Of a stretch of 64,000 bases of DNA, positions 1 through 9,229 are shown one piece after another. The stretch is from Novosphingobium indicum (GTDB lineage: Bacteria > Pseudomonadota > Alphaproteobacteria > Sphingomonadales > Sphingomonadaceae): contig NZ_BMLK01000002.1 in NCBI RefSeq assembly GCF_014645195.1, positions 62,001 to 126,000 of the forward strand, in the 5' to 3' direction. The number at the start of each line of letters is the position of its first letter. Positions within the stretch are counted from its first letter, which is position 1. Below the pieces are notes generated by a model. That model ran no database searches. It was not told the origin of the DNA and saw nothing but the letters and a program-made list of their open reading frames with translations. A program made the translations under genes and the position numbers.

Positions 1-678
1 GTCGAATCGCCCAACTGGAATGCGCGGAAGCTGCCGATCTCGATGGTCGTGCTGCACTATACCGGCATGAAGAGCGCCGACGAGGCACTCGCGCGGATGT
101 GCGATCCTGAAGCGGAAGTGTCGGCGCACTACATGATCGACGAGGAGGGTGTCGTGACCTCGCTGGTTCCCGAGGATAAGCGTGCCTGGCATGCGGGCAA
201 GTCCTATTGGCGCGGTGTTACCGACGTGAACTCGGCCAGCATCGGAATTGAACTCGCCAATCCGGGGCACGAGTGGGGCTATCGTCCGTTTCCCGAGCCG
301 CAGATGGACGCCTTGCTGCCGCTTCTGGCCGACGTGATGGATCGGCATGACATCCCGCGCGCCAATGTCGTGGGCCATTCCGACATCGCACCAGCCCGCA
401 AGCAGGATCCGGGCGAATATTTCGATTGGCACCGGCTCGGCGAACTCGGGCTCGCGCTCGACATTCCCTCGGCAAAGATGAACCTCTTCTACGACAATCC
501 CGGGGCTTTCTATCTGGCGATGGAGCGGTTCGGATATGATATCTCCGACGGCCGCGCGGCCGTGCGCGCCTTTCAGCGGCGGTTCCGGCCGATGATCATC
601 GATGGCGAACTCGACGGCGAGATCGGCGGCATTCTGTTCGAACTTCTGCTGGAGCGCGACACCGGCCGGGCCCGGTAA
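1..678 (+). CDS. N-acetylmuramoyl-L-alanine amidase (AmpD/AmiD type), 5' end outside window
   Basis: The reading frame is open from base 1, so the true start lies upstream and 225 codons are visible. The product is an amidase_2/PGRP-fold zinc enzyme that removes the stem peptide from N-acetylmuramic acid. Visible motifs are the first zinc histidine in HYTGM, the block VSAHYMIDEEG, and the second zinc region GHSDIAPARKQDPG, which also holds the catalytic Lys and last metal ligand. The C-terminal ~60 residues (AFQRRFRP...DGELDGE) match a small peptidoglycan-binding domain, as in AmiD. Because the N-terminus is missing I cannot tell whether it is exported (AmiD) or cytosolic (AmpD); the binding domain favours AmiD. 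RNase P RNA follows 37 bases later. Confidence 0.9.
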   Translation, partial: VESPNWNARKLPISMVVLHYTGMKSADEALARMCDPEAEVSAHYMIDEEGVVTSLVPEDKRAWHAGKSYWRGVTDVNSASIGIELANPGHEWGYRPFPEPQMDALLPLLADVMDRHDIPRANVVGHSDIAPARKQDPGEYFDWHRLGELGLALDIPSAKMNLFYDNPGAFYLAMERFGYDISDGRAAVRAFQRRFRPMIIDGELDGEIGGILFELLLERDTGRAR

Positions 679-715
679 GCTTCCCTTATCCGAAATTCCT
701 GCTAGGGCACGCAGC

Positions 716-1161
<446 letters not shown>

Positions 1162-1191
1162 ATCACGATTTTGAAAAGCCTGTTCCGCCGC

Positions 1192-1989
1192 TCAGGCGAC
1201 CGCGGTCGTTTCTTCGGCCGGCACCTCATGGTCGCGTGCCTGCAGAAACCAGCGTTCGGTACCTTCCAGGCCGATCGCGGTGAGCGTGCCATGCACGAAC
1301 GCGCCGGTATCGATGCCGATACGGTTGGCGCAGACCTCCGGTTCCTCGGTGATCGTGTGCCCGTGAATGACACAGGCGCCGAAGCTGCCCTTGTGGCTGA
1401 GGAAAGGTTCGCGAATCCAGCGGCAATCCTGTCCGAGCTGGTGCTCGATCGGTGTCGAGGGGCGGATGCCGGCATGGACGAAGAGGTAGTCGCCGATGCG
1501 CACCATCTTCTTGAAACTGTCGAGGAAGTCGAAGTCGTCCTGCGGGATCGCCTCGTTCATCAGCGCCTGCAATTCCTCGATGCTGGCCGCCATGATCGTC
1601 TCGGCATCGACTCCGTAGGACTGGATCGTCTCGCGACCGCCGAACTTCAGGAAGCCGCGTAGCGATTCGGTCTTCGTGCGGCTCAGCAGGAGCATTTCCT
1701 CGTGATTGCCCTGCAGGAATTCGATCTCGCGCGTCTTGGACCATTCGCGTGCACGCGCGACGACCGCGGCGCTGTCATGCCCGCGGTCGATCAGGTCGCC
1801 CAGCAGAACGATGGTCGTATGCGCCCGCCTGCGGCCAGCGTCATCCTCCTCGATCATGCGGATAAGATCTTCGAACAGATCGATGCGTCCATGGATGTCA
1901 CCGATCGCATATACGCGTTCACCGGTGGGCACGGACGGAGTGGGCATCGCAGGGGACCGACCCAGAATATGTCTGATCTTGGCAAGCAT
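1192..1989 (-). CDS. Serine/threonine-type metallophosphatase
   Basis: A 265-residue calcineurin-like phosphoesterase of the bacterial PPP/PrpA group. The metal-binding signature is complete and in order: GDIHG, GDLIDRG, GNHE, then HAGI and IHGHT near the C-terminus. Such enzymes dephosphorylate proteins or small phosphoesters in the cytosol; the substrate cannot be read from sequence. I chose the ATG at 1989, about 16 residues before the first conserved motif; a second ATG at 1947 is possible, and neither has a strong ribosome site. The frame stays open farther upstream to 2094, but that part has no family resemblance. It is convergent with rnpB and has no operon partner. Confidence 0.88.
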   Translation of the reverse strand: MLAKIRHILGRSPAMPTPSVPTGERVYAIGDIHGRIDLFEDLIRMIEEDDAGRRRAHTTIVLLGDLIDRGHDSAAVVARAREWSKTREIEFLQGNHEEMLLLSRTKTESLRGFLKFGGRETIQSYGVDAETIMAASIEELQALMNEAIPQDDFDFLDSFKKMVRIGDYLFVHAGIRPSTPIEHQLGQDCRWIREPFLSHKGSFGACVIHGHTITEEPEVCANRIGIDTGAFVHGTLTAIGLEGTERWFLQARDHEVPAEETTAVA

Positions 1990-2219
1990 TCGTTGCAGTG
2001 CGGTATAGGCCCGCCCGCAATCGCTGACAAGGCGGGAGCTGCCATGTGTGCAGTAGTGGCAGAAAGTCCACACATCATTGCTGGTTTGTTGCAAAAGTGA
2101 AATTTTTCTTGTCTCCGATCGTGGTGCAATGCAGCATTATTCCGCTGTCGCAAACGCGTCCGAAACGAGGCGCGCGGTGACTGTGCAGGTGGGACGAGGC
2201 ATTAAAAAATTGTGAGGGA

Positions 2220-2978
2220 ATGAATATGCTTATGTCCGTCCGCGGCGCTATTGCCGCAACTCTTCTTGCGGGTACCGCGCTTGCTGCGACCCCGGCTTTC
2301 GCCCAGGACTCTGATATTCCTGCGGATATTTCGGTCTCTGCCAACGTTGCGCTGACGTCCGACTATCGTTTCCGCGGCGTTTCGCTTTCCGCCGGCGACC
2401 CGGCCATTCAGGGTGGCTTCGATCTCAGCCACTCGAGCGGTTTCTACATTGGCACCTGGGCGTCCTCGATCAGCGGTGGCCCGGTCTACGGCGATCAGGA
2501 ACTCGACATTTATGCCGGTTGGACCGGTGACCTCGGCGCAAGCGGTCTTTCGCTCGATGTCGGCCTTCTGCTGTACGCCTACCCGAGCGGGCACGTTGGC
2601 AAGGCCAACTACTGGGAGCCCTATGCCAGCATTTCCGGCACGCTGGGCCCGGCATCGATCACCACCGGCGTCGCCTATGCTTGGGACCAGGATTCGCTGG
2701 GTAACCAGGACAATCTCTACATCTACACCGATGCCGAGGTTGCCATCCCCGACACCCCGTTCACTCTCAGTGGCCACCTCGGCTACACCGACGGCGTGCT
2801 GGCGCCCGACCTGCTCGCTGGCGGCTATGACGACACCGGTCTCGACTGGTCGCTGGGCGTCTCGGCCACCATCTTCGGCCCGCTTTCGGCCAGCGTTTCC
2901 TACGTTGGTGTCGATGGCGCGTCGGTTGACGGCCTGACCGACGACACCATCGTCGTGACCCTGTCGGGCTCGTTCTGA
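2220..2978 (+). CDS. TorF family putative porin
   Basis: 252 residues with a clear signal peptide (hydrophobic stretch IAATLLAGTALAATPAFA, cleavage before QDSD), then a beta-rich protein with alternating aromatic and polar residues, ending in a terminal Phe (TLSGSF) as usual for outer-membrane barrels. The opening ALTSDYRFRGVSLS and the repeated Gly/Tyr strands are typical of the TorF_porin/TIGR02001 family common in sphingomonads. A gtgaggg ribosome site precedes the ATG. The real transport substrate is unknown. A strong terminator follows, so this is probably a single-gene transcript. Confidence 0.88.
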   Translation: MNMLMSVRGAIAATLLAGTALAATPAFAQDSDIPADISVSANVALTSDYRFRGVSLSAGDPAIQGGFDLSHSSGFYIGTWASSISGGPVYGDQELDIYAGWTGDLGASGLSLDVGLLLYAYPSGHVGKANYWEPYASISGTLGPASITTGVAYAWDQDSLGNQDNLYIYTDAEVAIPDTPFTLSGHLGYTDGVLAPDLLAGGYDDTGLDWSLGVSATIFGPLSASVSYVGVDGASVDGLTDDTIVVTLSGSF

Positions 2979-3017
2979 TCGTCTGACAGACTCGACTTTG
3001 CGATTTTCGCAGGAGGA

Positions 3018-3046
3018 CCCGTCCGGAGCGATCCGGACGGGTTTTC
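3018..3046 (+). terminator. Rho-independent terminator after the TorF porin gene
   Basis: A perfect 9-bp stem, cccgtccgg (3018-3026) with ccggacggg (3033-3041), a 6-nt loop, then tttt. Confidence 0.9.
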
Positions 3047-3073
3047 TCGTTTCCGGAGGGTGCCTGCGTCCGT

Positions 3074-3826
3074 TTAGCGCAGATAGAAGTTTACCGTCGT
3101 GACGACGCGGACCTTCTTGAAGGGGGAGTCGGACACGCCCCAGCCACCGGAATCCCCGTCGCGCGCGTCGATTGAGAAATACCCCTGGGTGGCATTCTTG
3201 ATCGCGCCCACTTCCGCACCGCTGTCCTTGGCGAATTGCTCCGCGGCGGCACGGGCGTCCTTGGTCGCTGCTGCCACCATTTCGGGCTTGATGTCGTTGA
3301 GTTTGGTGAAGGTGTAGGACATGCCCGAGCCTTCCTCCAGGATGACCCCGCGCCGCACGAGATCGAACTGTCGCCGGACGGCATCTTCGGCGCGTTCGAT
3401 GTCATTCGTGCGCAAGGTGATGCGCTGGCGCACGGTGAAATTCGGGACACCGTTGTCCTTGTATTGCGAGACGTTCACGCCGGTTGGCTGAAGTGCATCG
3501 TCGGGAAAGCCGAGTTCGCGGAAGAACGCGTGGATCTGCTTGGTGTCCTGATCGACACTGGCCTGCGCCGAGGACAGATCGCTTGCCGAAGCCGAATAGC
3601 TGATCGTCCAGGTCGCGAGATCGGCCGTCACGTCGCGTTCGGCAAGGCCGCGCACGGTCACGGAACGGTCGGCGCGCTGCGCCCGCTTGAGGCCGTCGCC
3701 GAGGGCGAATCCGCCGATCACGATGCTCGCCGCCAGAATGACGGAGCTGAGAACGATGGGGCGCATTGCAGAACTGCGCCAAGTGGGGGTGGAGCGGGAC
3801 GTATCTTCTAGGCTATCGTCGGTCAT
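3074..3826 (-). CDS. SIMPL (DUF541) domain protein, membrane-anchored
   Basis: 250 residues. One N-terminal hydrophobic segment (PIVLSSVILAASIVIGGFAL, residues ~22-42) acts as a signal anchor, followed by a SIMPL/DUF541 domain: SVTVRGLAERDVTADLATW at its start and conserved INDIK-like and ARAAAEQFA blocks later, ending VTTVNFYL. The family is periplasmic or envelope-associated and has no firm biochemical role (the mammalian member interacts with a pelle-like kinase; BP26 is a homologue). The ATG at 3826 has a gggag ribosome site; a TTG 15 bases upstream is also in frame. It stands alone, divergent from glyoxalase I. Confidence 0.87.
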   Translation of the reverse strand: MTDDSLEDTSRSTPTWRSSAMRPIVLSSVILAASIVIGGFALGDGLKRAQRADRSVTVRGLAERDVTADLATWTISYSASASDLSSAQASVDQDTKQIHAFFRELGFPDDALQPTGVNVSQYKDNGVPNFTVRQRITLRTNDIERAEDAVRRQFDLVRRGVILEEGSGMSYTFTKLNDIKPEMVAAATKDARAAAEQFAKDSGAEVGAIKNATQGYFSIDARDGDSGGWGVSDSPFKKVRVVTTVNFYLR

Positions 3827-3922
3827 GGCAGCATCTCCCAATAGACCTGCTCGCTATGCGGCCAGATGGCTTTATCTGCGATGAACCGTTTCAATCTATA
3901 GATGAAATGAGGTGACGAACCT

Positions 3923-4354
3923 GTGACGCGATACCTTCACACCATGATCCGCGTGACCGATCCCGATGCGACAATCCGCTTTTTCGAGCTGATCGGTCTC
4001 AAGGAGGTACGGCGATTCTCCAATGAAAAAGGGCGTTTCACGCTCATTTTCCTCGCTCCGGAAGGGCAGGAAGATGCCCAGGTCGAACTGACCTACAACT
4101 GGCCGGAAGAGGATGGCTCGGCCGAGGAATATACCGGCGGCCGCAATTTCGGTCATCTGGCCTATGAAGTCGACAACATCTACGAGACCTGTCAGCGGCT
4201 GATGGACGCGGGCGTGACGATCAACCGCCCGCCGCGCGATGGCCATATGGCCTTCATCCGCACACCCGACGGCATTTCCGTAGAGCTGCTTCAGGACGGC
4301 AGGCTCGACCCCGCCGAGCCCTGGGCCAGCATGCCCAACGTGGGCAGCTGGTAA
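3923..4354 (+). CDS. gloA: Lactoylglutathione lyase (glyoxalase I)
   Basis: 143 residues, the normal length for bacterial single-domain GloA. It isomerises the hemithioacetal of methylglyoxal and glutathione to S-lactoylglutathione. The VOC-fold metal ligands are visible: His in YLHTMIRV, Glu in VELTYNW, His in FGHLAYEV and Glu in GISVELLQ. The start is the GTG at 3923, because the first ligand His lies at residue 6 and would be lost with the downstream ATG at 3944. It is convergent with nhaA, with a 10-bp gap. Confidence 0.93.
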   Translation: MTRYLHTMIRVTDPDATIRFFELIGLKEVRRFSNEKGRFTLIFLAPEGQEDAQVELTYNWPEEDGSAEEYTGGRNFGHLAYEVDNIYETCQRLMDAGVTINRPPRDGHMAFIRTPDGISVELLQDGRLDPAEPWASMPNVGSW

Positions 4355-4364
4355 CAGGCGCCTG

Positions 4365-5567
4365 TCAGTCTGGCTGAGGCGCCGGTGGCGCCTTGGCCAG
4401 ACGCAGGATCGCGTAACCCAGAAGCGACGAGAGGAAGGATCCCAGCAGAACCCCCAGTTTCGCTTCCTCCACCAGGTGCGGTCGGTGCGGGAAGGCGAGG
4501 GCGCCGATGAACAGGCTCATCGTGAAGCCGATGCCGCACAAGACCGACGTTCCCCATAATTGAACCCAGCTTGCACCGGCAGGCCGAGGCGCAAAGCCGA
4601 TCCGGTCCGAGGCGACGATCGCGGCGAAGATGCCGATCTGCTTGCCAAAGAAAAGGCCCAGCGCCACGCCGAGAGGAATGGGATCGAGCAGGCCGGATAG
4701 GCCGATGCCTGCGAGGGCGACGCCGGCATTGGCGAAGCCGAACAGCGGCACGATCACATAACTGTTCCACGGCACCAGCGCATGTTCGAGGCGCAGCAGC
4801 ATGCTGTCACCGCGGGGTGAATTCTTGAGCGGGATAGTAAAGGCGAAGACAACGCCGGCAATCGTCGCATGAATGCCGGAGTTGAGGATGCAGTACCAGA
4901 GCCCCAGACCCAGAAGCAGATAGGCCGGTAGGTAAAAGACCTTGCGGCGGTTGAGCAGAATAAGGCCGCCAAGCAGGACAAGGGCTGCGATGCCCCACAA
5001 CAACTTGATCTGTGCCGTGTAGAAAATGGCGATGATGGCCACGGCACCGAGATCGTCGACAATGGCCACGGTCAGCAGGAACAGCCGCAGCGAGGCGGGG
5101 ACGCGGTTGCCCAGCAGGCCAAGGACGCCCACCGCAAATGCAATGTCGGTAGCGGCGGGAATGGCCCAGCCGCGGTGCATCGGCTGGCCGGTTCCTGCCA
5201 CCATCAGGTAGATCAGCGCCGGAACACCCATGCCGGCCGCTGCTGCCAGTACGGGCAAACGCCGCTTGGCAGCATTGGACAACTCACCGTCAAGTATCTC
5301 GCGCTTGATCTCCAGCCCGACGACGAAGAAGAAAATCGCCATCAACGCATCGTTGATCCACAAGTGCAGCGTGTCGAGCTTGGCCACAGGCGTCCACGCA
5401 AGTTCGCCATGGAACAACTCGTGGTACTCGTGCGACCAGCCGACGTTGACAATGATCATCGCCAGCGCCGCAACAATTATGAGCAGAATGCCGGCCGAAG
5501 CTTCGCCGCCCATTAACTTTGTGAAATTGGTTGCCAATTTGTTGGCGAAATGTCTGGGGATGCTCAT
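4365..5567 (-). CDS. nhaA: Na+/H+ antiporter NhaA
   Basis: 400 residues, about 12 hydrophobic helices, the usual NhaA length. Family blocks are clear: NDALMAIFFFVVGLEIKREI near residue 70, PAATDIAFAVGVL around residue 140 with the paired aspartate region, and VAIVDDLGAVAIIA holding the two adjacent Asp residues of the ion-binding site. It exchanges cytoplasmic Na+ for periplasmic H+ at alkaline pH and high salt. The ATG at 5567 begins MSIPRHFANKL. It is transcribed alone, divergent from the glycosyltransferase operon. Confidence 0.96.
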   Translation of the reverse strand: MSIPRHFANKLATNFTKLMGGEASAGILLIIVAALAMIIVNVGWSHEYHELFHGELAWTPVAKLDTLHLWINDALMAIFFFVVGLEIKREILDGELSNAAKRRLPVLAAAAGMGVPALIYLMVAGTGQPMHRGWAIPAATDIAFAVGVLGLLGNRVPASLRLFLLTVAIVDDLGAVAIIAIFYTAQIKLLWGIAALVLLGGLILLNRRKVFYLPAYLLLGLGLWYCILNSGIHATIAGVVFAFTIPLKNSPRGDSMLLRLEHALVPWNSYVIVPLFGFANAGVALAGIGLSGLLDPIPLGVALGLFFGKQIGIFAAIVASDRIGFAPRPAGASWVQLWGTSVLCGIGFTMSLFIGALAFPHRPHLVEEAKLGVLLGSFLSSLLGYAILRLAKAPPAPQPD

Positions 5568-5655
5568 AAGTATATTTTCAGATGATCTTCTAAAAGATGC
5601 AATCGGATTCGGCCGATTGGGATGAATTACCGTACAAGTACGGGAAAGGGGCGTT

Positions 5656-7074
5656 GTGGCGGCGACCTTTACGATACAGTATGCAATTCATGCGCTGCAA
5701 TTTGTTGAACAGGAACTTCTGCTGTTCGCAGCGTTCTGGTTCCTGCTTGGTGCCGCCGATGATATCGGTGTCGATCTGTGCTGGATATGGCTGAAGCTGA
5801 CCGGCCGTGCACAGGTTGATCGGATCACGCGTGAAGAAGCTGGAGCGCCACTCGCCGGGCGTGCCGCCATTCTCATCGCCGCGTGGCGTGAAGCGGACGT
5901 GATCGGTCATACCGTGCGTCATGCGCTGTCTGTCTGGCGGCAAGATGACTTCACTCTCTACGTCGGTTGCTATTCCAACGATCCCGAAACAATCGCAGCG
6001 GCCATGTCCGGAACAGGCGCGGATGCGCGTGTCCGGATCGTGATCCACGACAACGCCGGGCCGACCACCAAAGCGGACTGCCTGAACCGCCTCTACACCG
6101 CCCTGTGCGACGATGAGAAACGATACGGATATCGCTTCAAGAGCGTTGTCTTGCACGATTCTGAAGACATGGTCCACCCGGCGGAACTGGCAGTGATCGA
6201 CTCGGCACTCTCCAAGGTCGATTTCGTACAACTTCCGGTGCGGCCGGAACCGCAGCCGCAATCACCATGGGTAGCGGGGCACTATTCCGACGAGTTCACG
6301 GAATCGCATGCGAAATCTTTGGTCGTGCGCGATGCTTTGGGTGCGGCCATTCCTGCCGCCGGGGTGGCCTGCGGTTTCTCGCGCGAGATTATCGCCGGTA
6401 TAGCCAGGCAAAGGAAAGCGGAAGGCGGCCCGGGACCCTTCGCGGCCGAGTGCCTTACCGAAGACTATGAACTGGGCGTTCTGGTCTGGCGGGAAGGGGG
6501 CTCCTCGCGGTTTGTGCGCGTGCGCGACGAAACGGGCGATCTGGTCGCGACACGCGCCTACTTTCCGGCGCGGCTGGAGGATTCGGTTCGGCAGAAGGCG
6601 CGCTGGATTCACGGGATCGCCTTTCAAGGCTGGGACCGTCTTGGCTGGAGCCGGGGGCTGACCGATCTGTGGATGGCCCTGCGCGACAGGCGCGGGCCGT
6701 TGACCTCGATCGTCCTGGCCTGTGGCTATGCGCTTGTCGTGATCGAGGGGTTGCTGGCGTCTGCGTGGCTGCTCGGAGCGCAATCGCACCTCGCCGTGTC
6801 TCCGTTTCTGCAAGGCATGCTGTTCTTGTGCTTCGTGAGCCTTGCATGGCGCAGCGTGATGCGGTTCGCCTTCACCGCTTACGAATATGGCGTAGGCGAA
6901 GGCCTGCTGGCGTTGCTGCGCATCCCGGTAGCCAATTTCATCGCGATCATGGCGGGGCGCAGGGCCTTTATGGGCTATCTGCGCACCCTGAGGGGCGGTG
7001 CGGTCAAGTGGGAAAAGACCACGCATAGTGCACATCCGGTGCTGGCGCCTGCCGGCGGGGAGAACGGCCGATGA
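5656..7074 (+). CDS. NfrB-like inner-membrane glycosyltransferase (GT2), short form
   Basis: 472 residues. An N-terminal membrane segment is followed by a GT2 catalytic domain and, from about residue 350, three or four C-terminal membrane helices. Processive-type GT2 motifs are present: HDSEDMVHP (the acidic metal-binding region), LTEDYELG (catalytic TED) and RQKARWIHGI, equivalent to the Q..RW motif. These match the glycosyltransferase part of phage N4 adsorption protein B (NfrB). The C-terminal MshEN-type cyclic-di-GMP-binding domain of E. coli NfrB (about 745 aa) is absent: the protein ends right after the helices. The start is GTG with a gggaaagggg ribosome site. The next gene overlaps by 4 bases and resembles NfrA, so the two probably make and export a surface glycan. 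The sugar is unknown. Confidence 0.82.
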   Translation: MAATFTIQYAIHALQFVEQELLLFAAFWFLLGAADDIGVDLCWIWLKLTGRAQVDRITREEAGAPLAGRAAILIAAWREADVIGHTVRHALSVWRQDDFTLYVGCYSNDPETIAAAMSGTGADARVRIVIHDNAGPTTKADCLNRLYTALCDDEKRYGYRFKSVVLHDSEDMVHPAELAVIDSALSKVDFVQLPVRPEPQPQSPWVAGHYSDEFTESHAKSLVVRDALGAAIPAAGVACGFSREIIAGIARQRKAEGGPGPFAAECLTEDYELGVLVWREGGSSRFVRVRDETGDLVATRAYFPARLEDSVRQKARWIHGIAFQGWDRLGWSRGLTDLWMALRDRRGPLTSIVLACGYALVVIEGLLASAWLLGAQSHLAVSPFLQGMLFLCFVSLAWRSVMRFAFTAYEYGVGEGLLALLRIPVANFIAIMAGRRAFMGYLRTLRGGAVKWEKTTHSAHPVLAPAGGENGR

Positions 7075-8267
7075 GCAACGGGAACACGATCAAGGGGCAG
7101 CCTCTCGTGGCACTTCTCGCCATCCTGGCGGGATGGATCGGCGGTCGCGCCATCAACTGGGAGGCACCGCGGCTTTCCGACGCAGCCGCAGCGACGCTTC
7201 CGCAACCCTGGCAGCAACCGGTATCCAGCGTCGGGTTCGTGATCGATGGCAGGGCGGGGCCGCAGTCGCTTCCTGCAAGAGTGCTTCCTCACTTTGGCGA
7301 TGCCTATCCGCCGGCCAGCATCGCCGGCCAGATCATTCCGGGGGTGGGGGGATATACTGGGCCCTATTTTGCACCGGCCGCGCCGGCCGTCGCTGCAGCA
7401 GGCATGGCAAGGCCCCACGCTTCCCGAACGATCTGGAGGGGGCCTGGATCGGGCCTGGGGGAATCTGACCGCATGTTCATGCCGTTCGACGGTCTGGCGT
7501 GGTCGGATCCCGGGCAGCACTTCTATGCCCCGGAATTCGGGTCGTTGCGGCCAGTGGCGGCGCCGCAGCCGGTTTCCCCGGCTCCCGTGCCTGCGGCTCA
7601 GCGTAAATCCAACCGCTGGTCACTGGACACATGGGCCCTGTTGCGCCGGGAAACAGGCGGGGGAATTTCGCCAGGCGTGCTGCCCGCGACCTATGGCGGC
7701 AGCCAGACCGGCGCTGTTATGCGTTTCCGGGTGGATCGCACCAGTCCACACTGGCCTTCGATCTATGCGCGCACGACCACGGCGCTGGGGGAAGTGCGCG
7801 AAAACGCGGCAGCGCTTGGCTTTTCGGCCCGCCCTTTTCCCGACGTTCCGCTGATCGCCGCTGTTGAAGGTCGGATGACCGACCAGATCGGGGGCACGCG
7901 CTTTCAACCCGCTGCTTTCGTCTACACGCTCCTTCCACCAGCTCAGTTGCCCGGCAAGCTGCGCTCGGAGGCCTATGTTCAAGCCGGATATGTCGGTGGA
8001 CGCTTTTCGACCGCCTTTGCCGACGGGCAGGTCCGGCTGGATCGCGGTCTCTTTGAGCTTGGCTCCATAAAGGGAAGCCTCGGCGGCGGCGTTTGGGGCG
8101 GAGCACAGAAAGGCGCTGCACGTCTCGACATAGGGCCTTCGGCGATGCTCGAGTTTCCTCTGGGCAACCGCATGTACGGGCGCGCCGCTCTGGACTGGCG
8201 TTTTCGTGTCGCCGGCAATGCCCAGCCCGGCTCTGGCCCTGCCGTCACTCTTTCCGCAGGTTTCTGA
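7071..8267 (+). CDS. NfrA C-terminal-like outer-membrane protein
   Basis: 398 residues. A hydrophobic N-terminus (LVALLAILAGWIGG) acts as signal or anchor, followed by ~170 residues rich in Pro/Ala/Gly with little visible domain structure. From about residue 200 comes a beta-strand-rich domain: YGGSQTGAVMRFRV, SEAYVQAGYVGG, AARLDIGPSAMLEFPLG, ending ALDWRFRVAGN..PGSGPAVTLSAGF. This matches my memory of the C-terminal domain of phage N4 adsorption protein A (NfrA), but the TPR region that fills the N-terminal half of NfrA is missing. ATGA overlap with the preceding NfrB-like gene implies translational coupling. Inferred role: outer-membrane partner of the glycosyltransferase. Confidence 0.68.
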   Translation: MSNGNTIKGQPLVALLAILAGWIGGRAINWEAPRLSDAAAATLPQPWQQPVSSVGFVIDGRAGPQSLPARVLPHFGDAYPPASIAGQIIPGVGGYTGPYFAPAAPAVAAAGMARPHASRTIWRGPGSGLGESDRMFMPFDGLAWSDPGQHFYAPEFGSLRPVAAPQPVSPAPVPAAQRKSNRWSLDTWALLRRETGGGISPGVLPATYGGSQTGAVMRFRVDRTSPHWPSIYARTTTALGEVRENAAALGFSARPFPDVPLIAAVEGRMTDQIGGTRFQPAAFVYTLLPPAQLPGKLRSEAYVQAGYVGGRFSTAFADGQVRLDRGLFELGSIKGSLGGGVWGGAQKGAARLDIGPSAMLEFPLGNRMYGRAALDWRFRVAGNAQPGSGPAVTLSAGF

Positions 8268-8314
8268 ATAGCCGCTTTCCTATCGCCCGATGCTGCGGTA
8301 GCGAGAGCCCAGCA

Positions 8315-9229
8315 ATGGACGTCTACCTTCCGATCGCCAATCTATCGGTCAATGGGCTGATCATCATCGGTCTTGGCGCGATCACCGGGGTGCTCTCCGG
8401 CATCTTCGGTGTGGGCGGCGGGTTTCTGACGACGCCGCTAATGATCTTCTACGGTATCCCGCCCACGGTCGCGGCGGCCTCGGCGGCCAGCCAGGTGACC
8501 GGTGCAAGCGTTTCCGGTGTTTTCGCGCATTCGCGGCGCGGGGGTGTCGACTACCAGATCGGTTCGGTCATGGTGGCAGGCGGCATTCTGGGTACGGGCA
8601 TCGGGGCTGTGCTTTTCAATCTGCTCGAGAAGCTCGGTCAGATCGATACGGTCATCAATATCCTCTATGTCCTGCTTCTCGGCTCGATTGGCAGTTTGAT
8701 GGCGAAAGAGAGCATTCAGTCGATCCGCGCCGAGCGGTCGGGCGTTCCCGTTGCTGCCAGGAAGCGGCGCCATCACCCGATGGTGGCCAGCCTGCCCATG
8801 CGCTGGCGGTTCTATCGCTCCGGCCTTTATATCTCGCCGCTGGCGCCGCTCATCCTGGGAATGTGCACCGGCATTCTGACCATGCTGATGGGTATCGGCG
8901 GTGGCTTCATCCTTGTGCCCGCCATGCTCTACATTCTGGGCATGAGCGCGAATGTCGTGGTCGGCACGTCCTTGTGGCAGATCCTGTTCACGACGATGGC
9001 GACGACAATGATGCACGCGCTGACCACGCATGCCATCGATATCGTTCTGGCCACCATGCTGTTGCTGGGGTCGGTAACCGGCGCGCAGATCGGCGCGATG
9101 TTCTCGCAGAAGGCCAACCCGGTGAAGCTGCGGCTGCTGCTGGCGACCATCGTCTTGCTGGTGGCTGCGCGCATGGCTTTGGGGCTGGGGTACAGGCCGG
9201 ACGAAATCTTCACGATGGCCCCGCTGTGA
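8315..9229 (+). CDS. TSUP (TauE/SafE) family transporter
   Basis: 304 residues with eight or so hydrophobic helices in two halves, each carrying the family signature: GIFGVGGGFLTTPLM in the first half and MLMGIGGGFILVPAM in the second. TSUP proteins export sulfite, sulfonates or related anions; the substrate here is not determined. The ATG at 8315 begins MDVYLPIANLSV. The frame is open farther 5', but that part overlaps the preceding gene and looks non-coding. A TIGR02186 protein starts within its stop codon, and this pairing is common in alphaproteobacteria. Confidence 0.9.
   Translation: MDVYLPIANLSVNGLIIIGLGAITGVLSGIFGVGGGFLTTPLMIFYGIPPTVAAASAASQVTGASVSGVFAHSRRGGVDYQIGSVMVAGGILGTGIGAVLFNLLEKLGQIDTVINILYVLLLGSIGSLMAKESIQSIRAERSGVPVAARKRRHHPMVASLPMRWRFYRSGLYISPLAPLILGMCTGILTMLMGIGGGFILVPAMLYILGMSANVVVGTSLWQILFTTMATTMMHALTTHAIDIVLATMLLLGSVTGAQIGAMFSQKANPVKLRLLLATIVLLVAARMALGLGYRPDEIFTMAPL

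Noticed and set aside
1..678. Phage endolysin (prophage edge)
   Set aside because: The amidase has an AmiD-like architecture and is followed directly by rnpB and housekeeping genes, with no other phage gene in the window.
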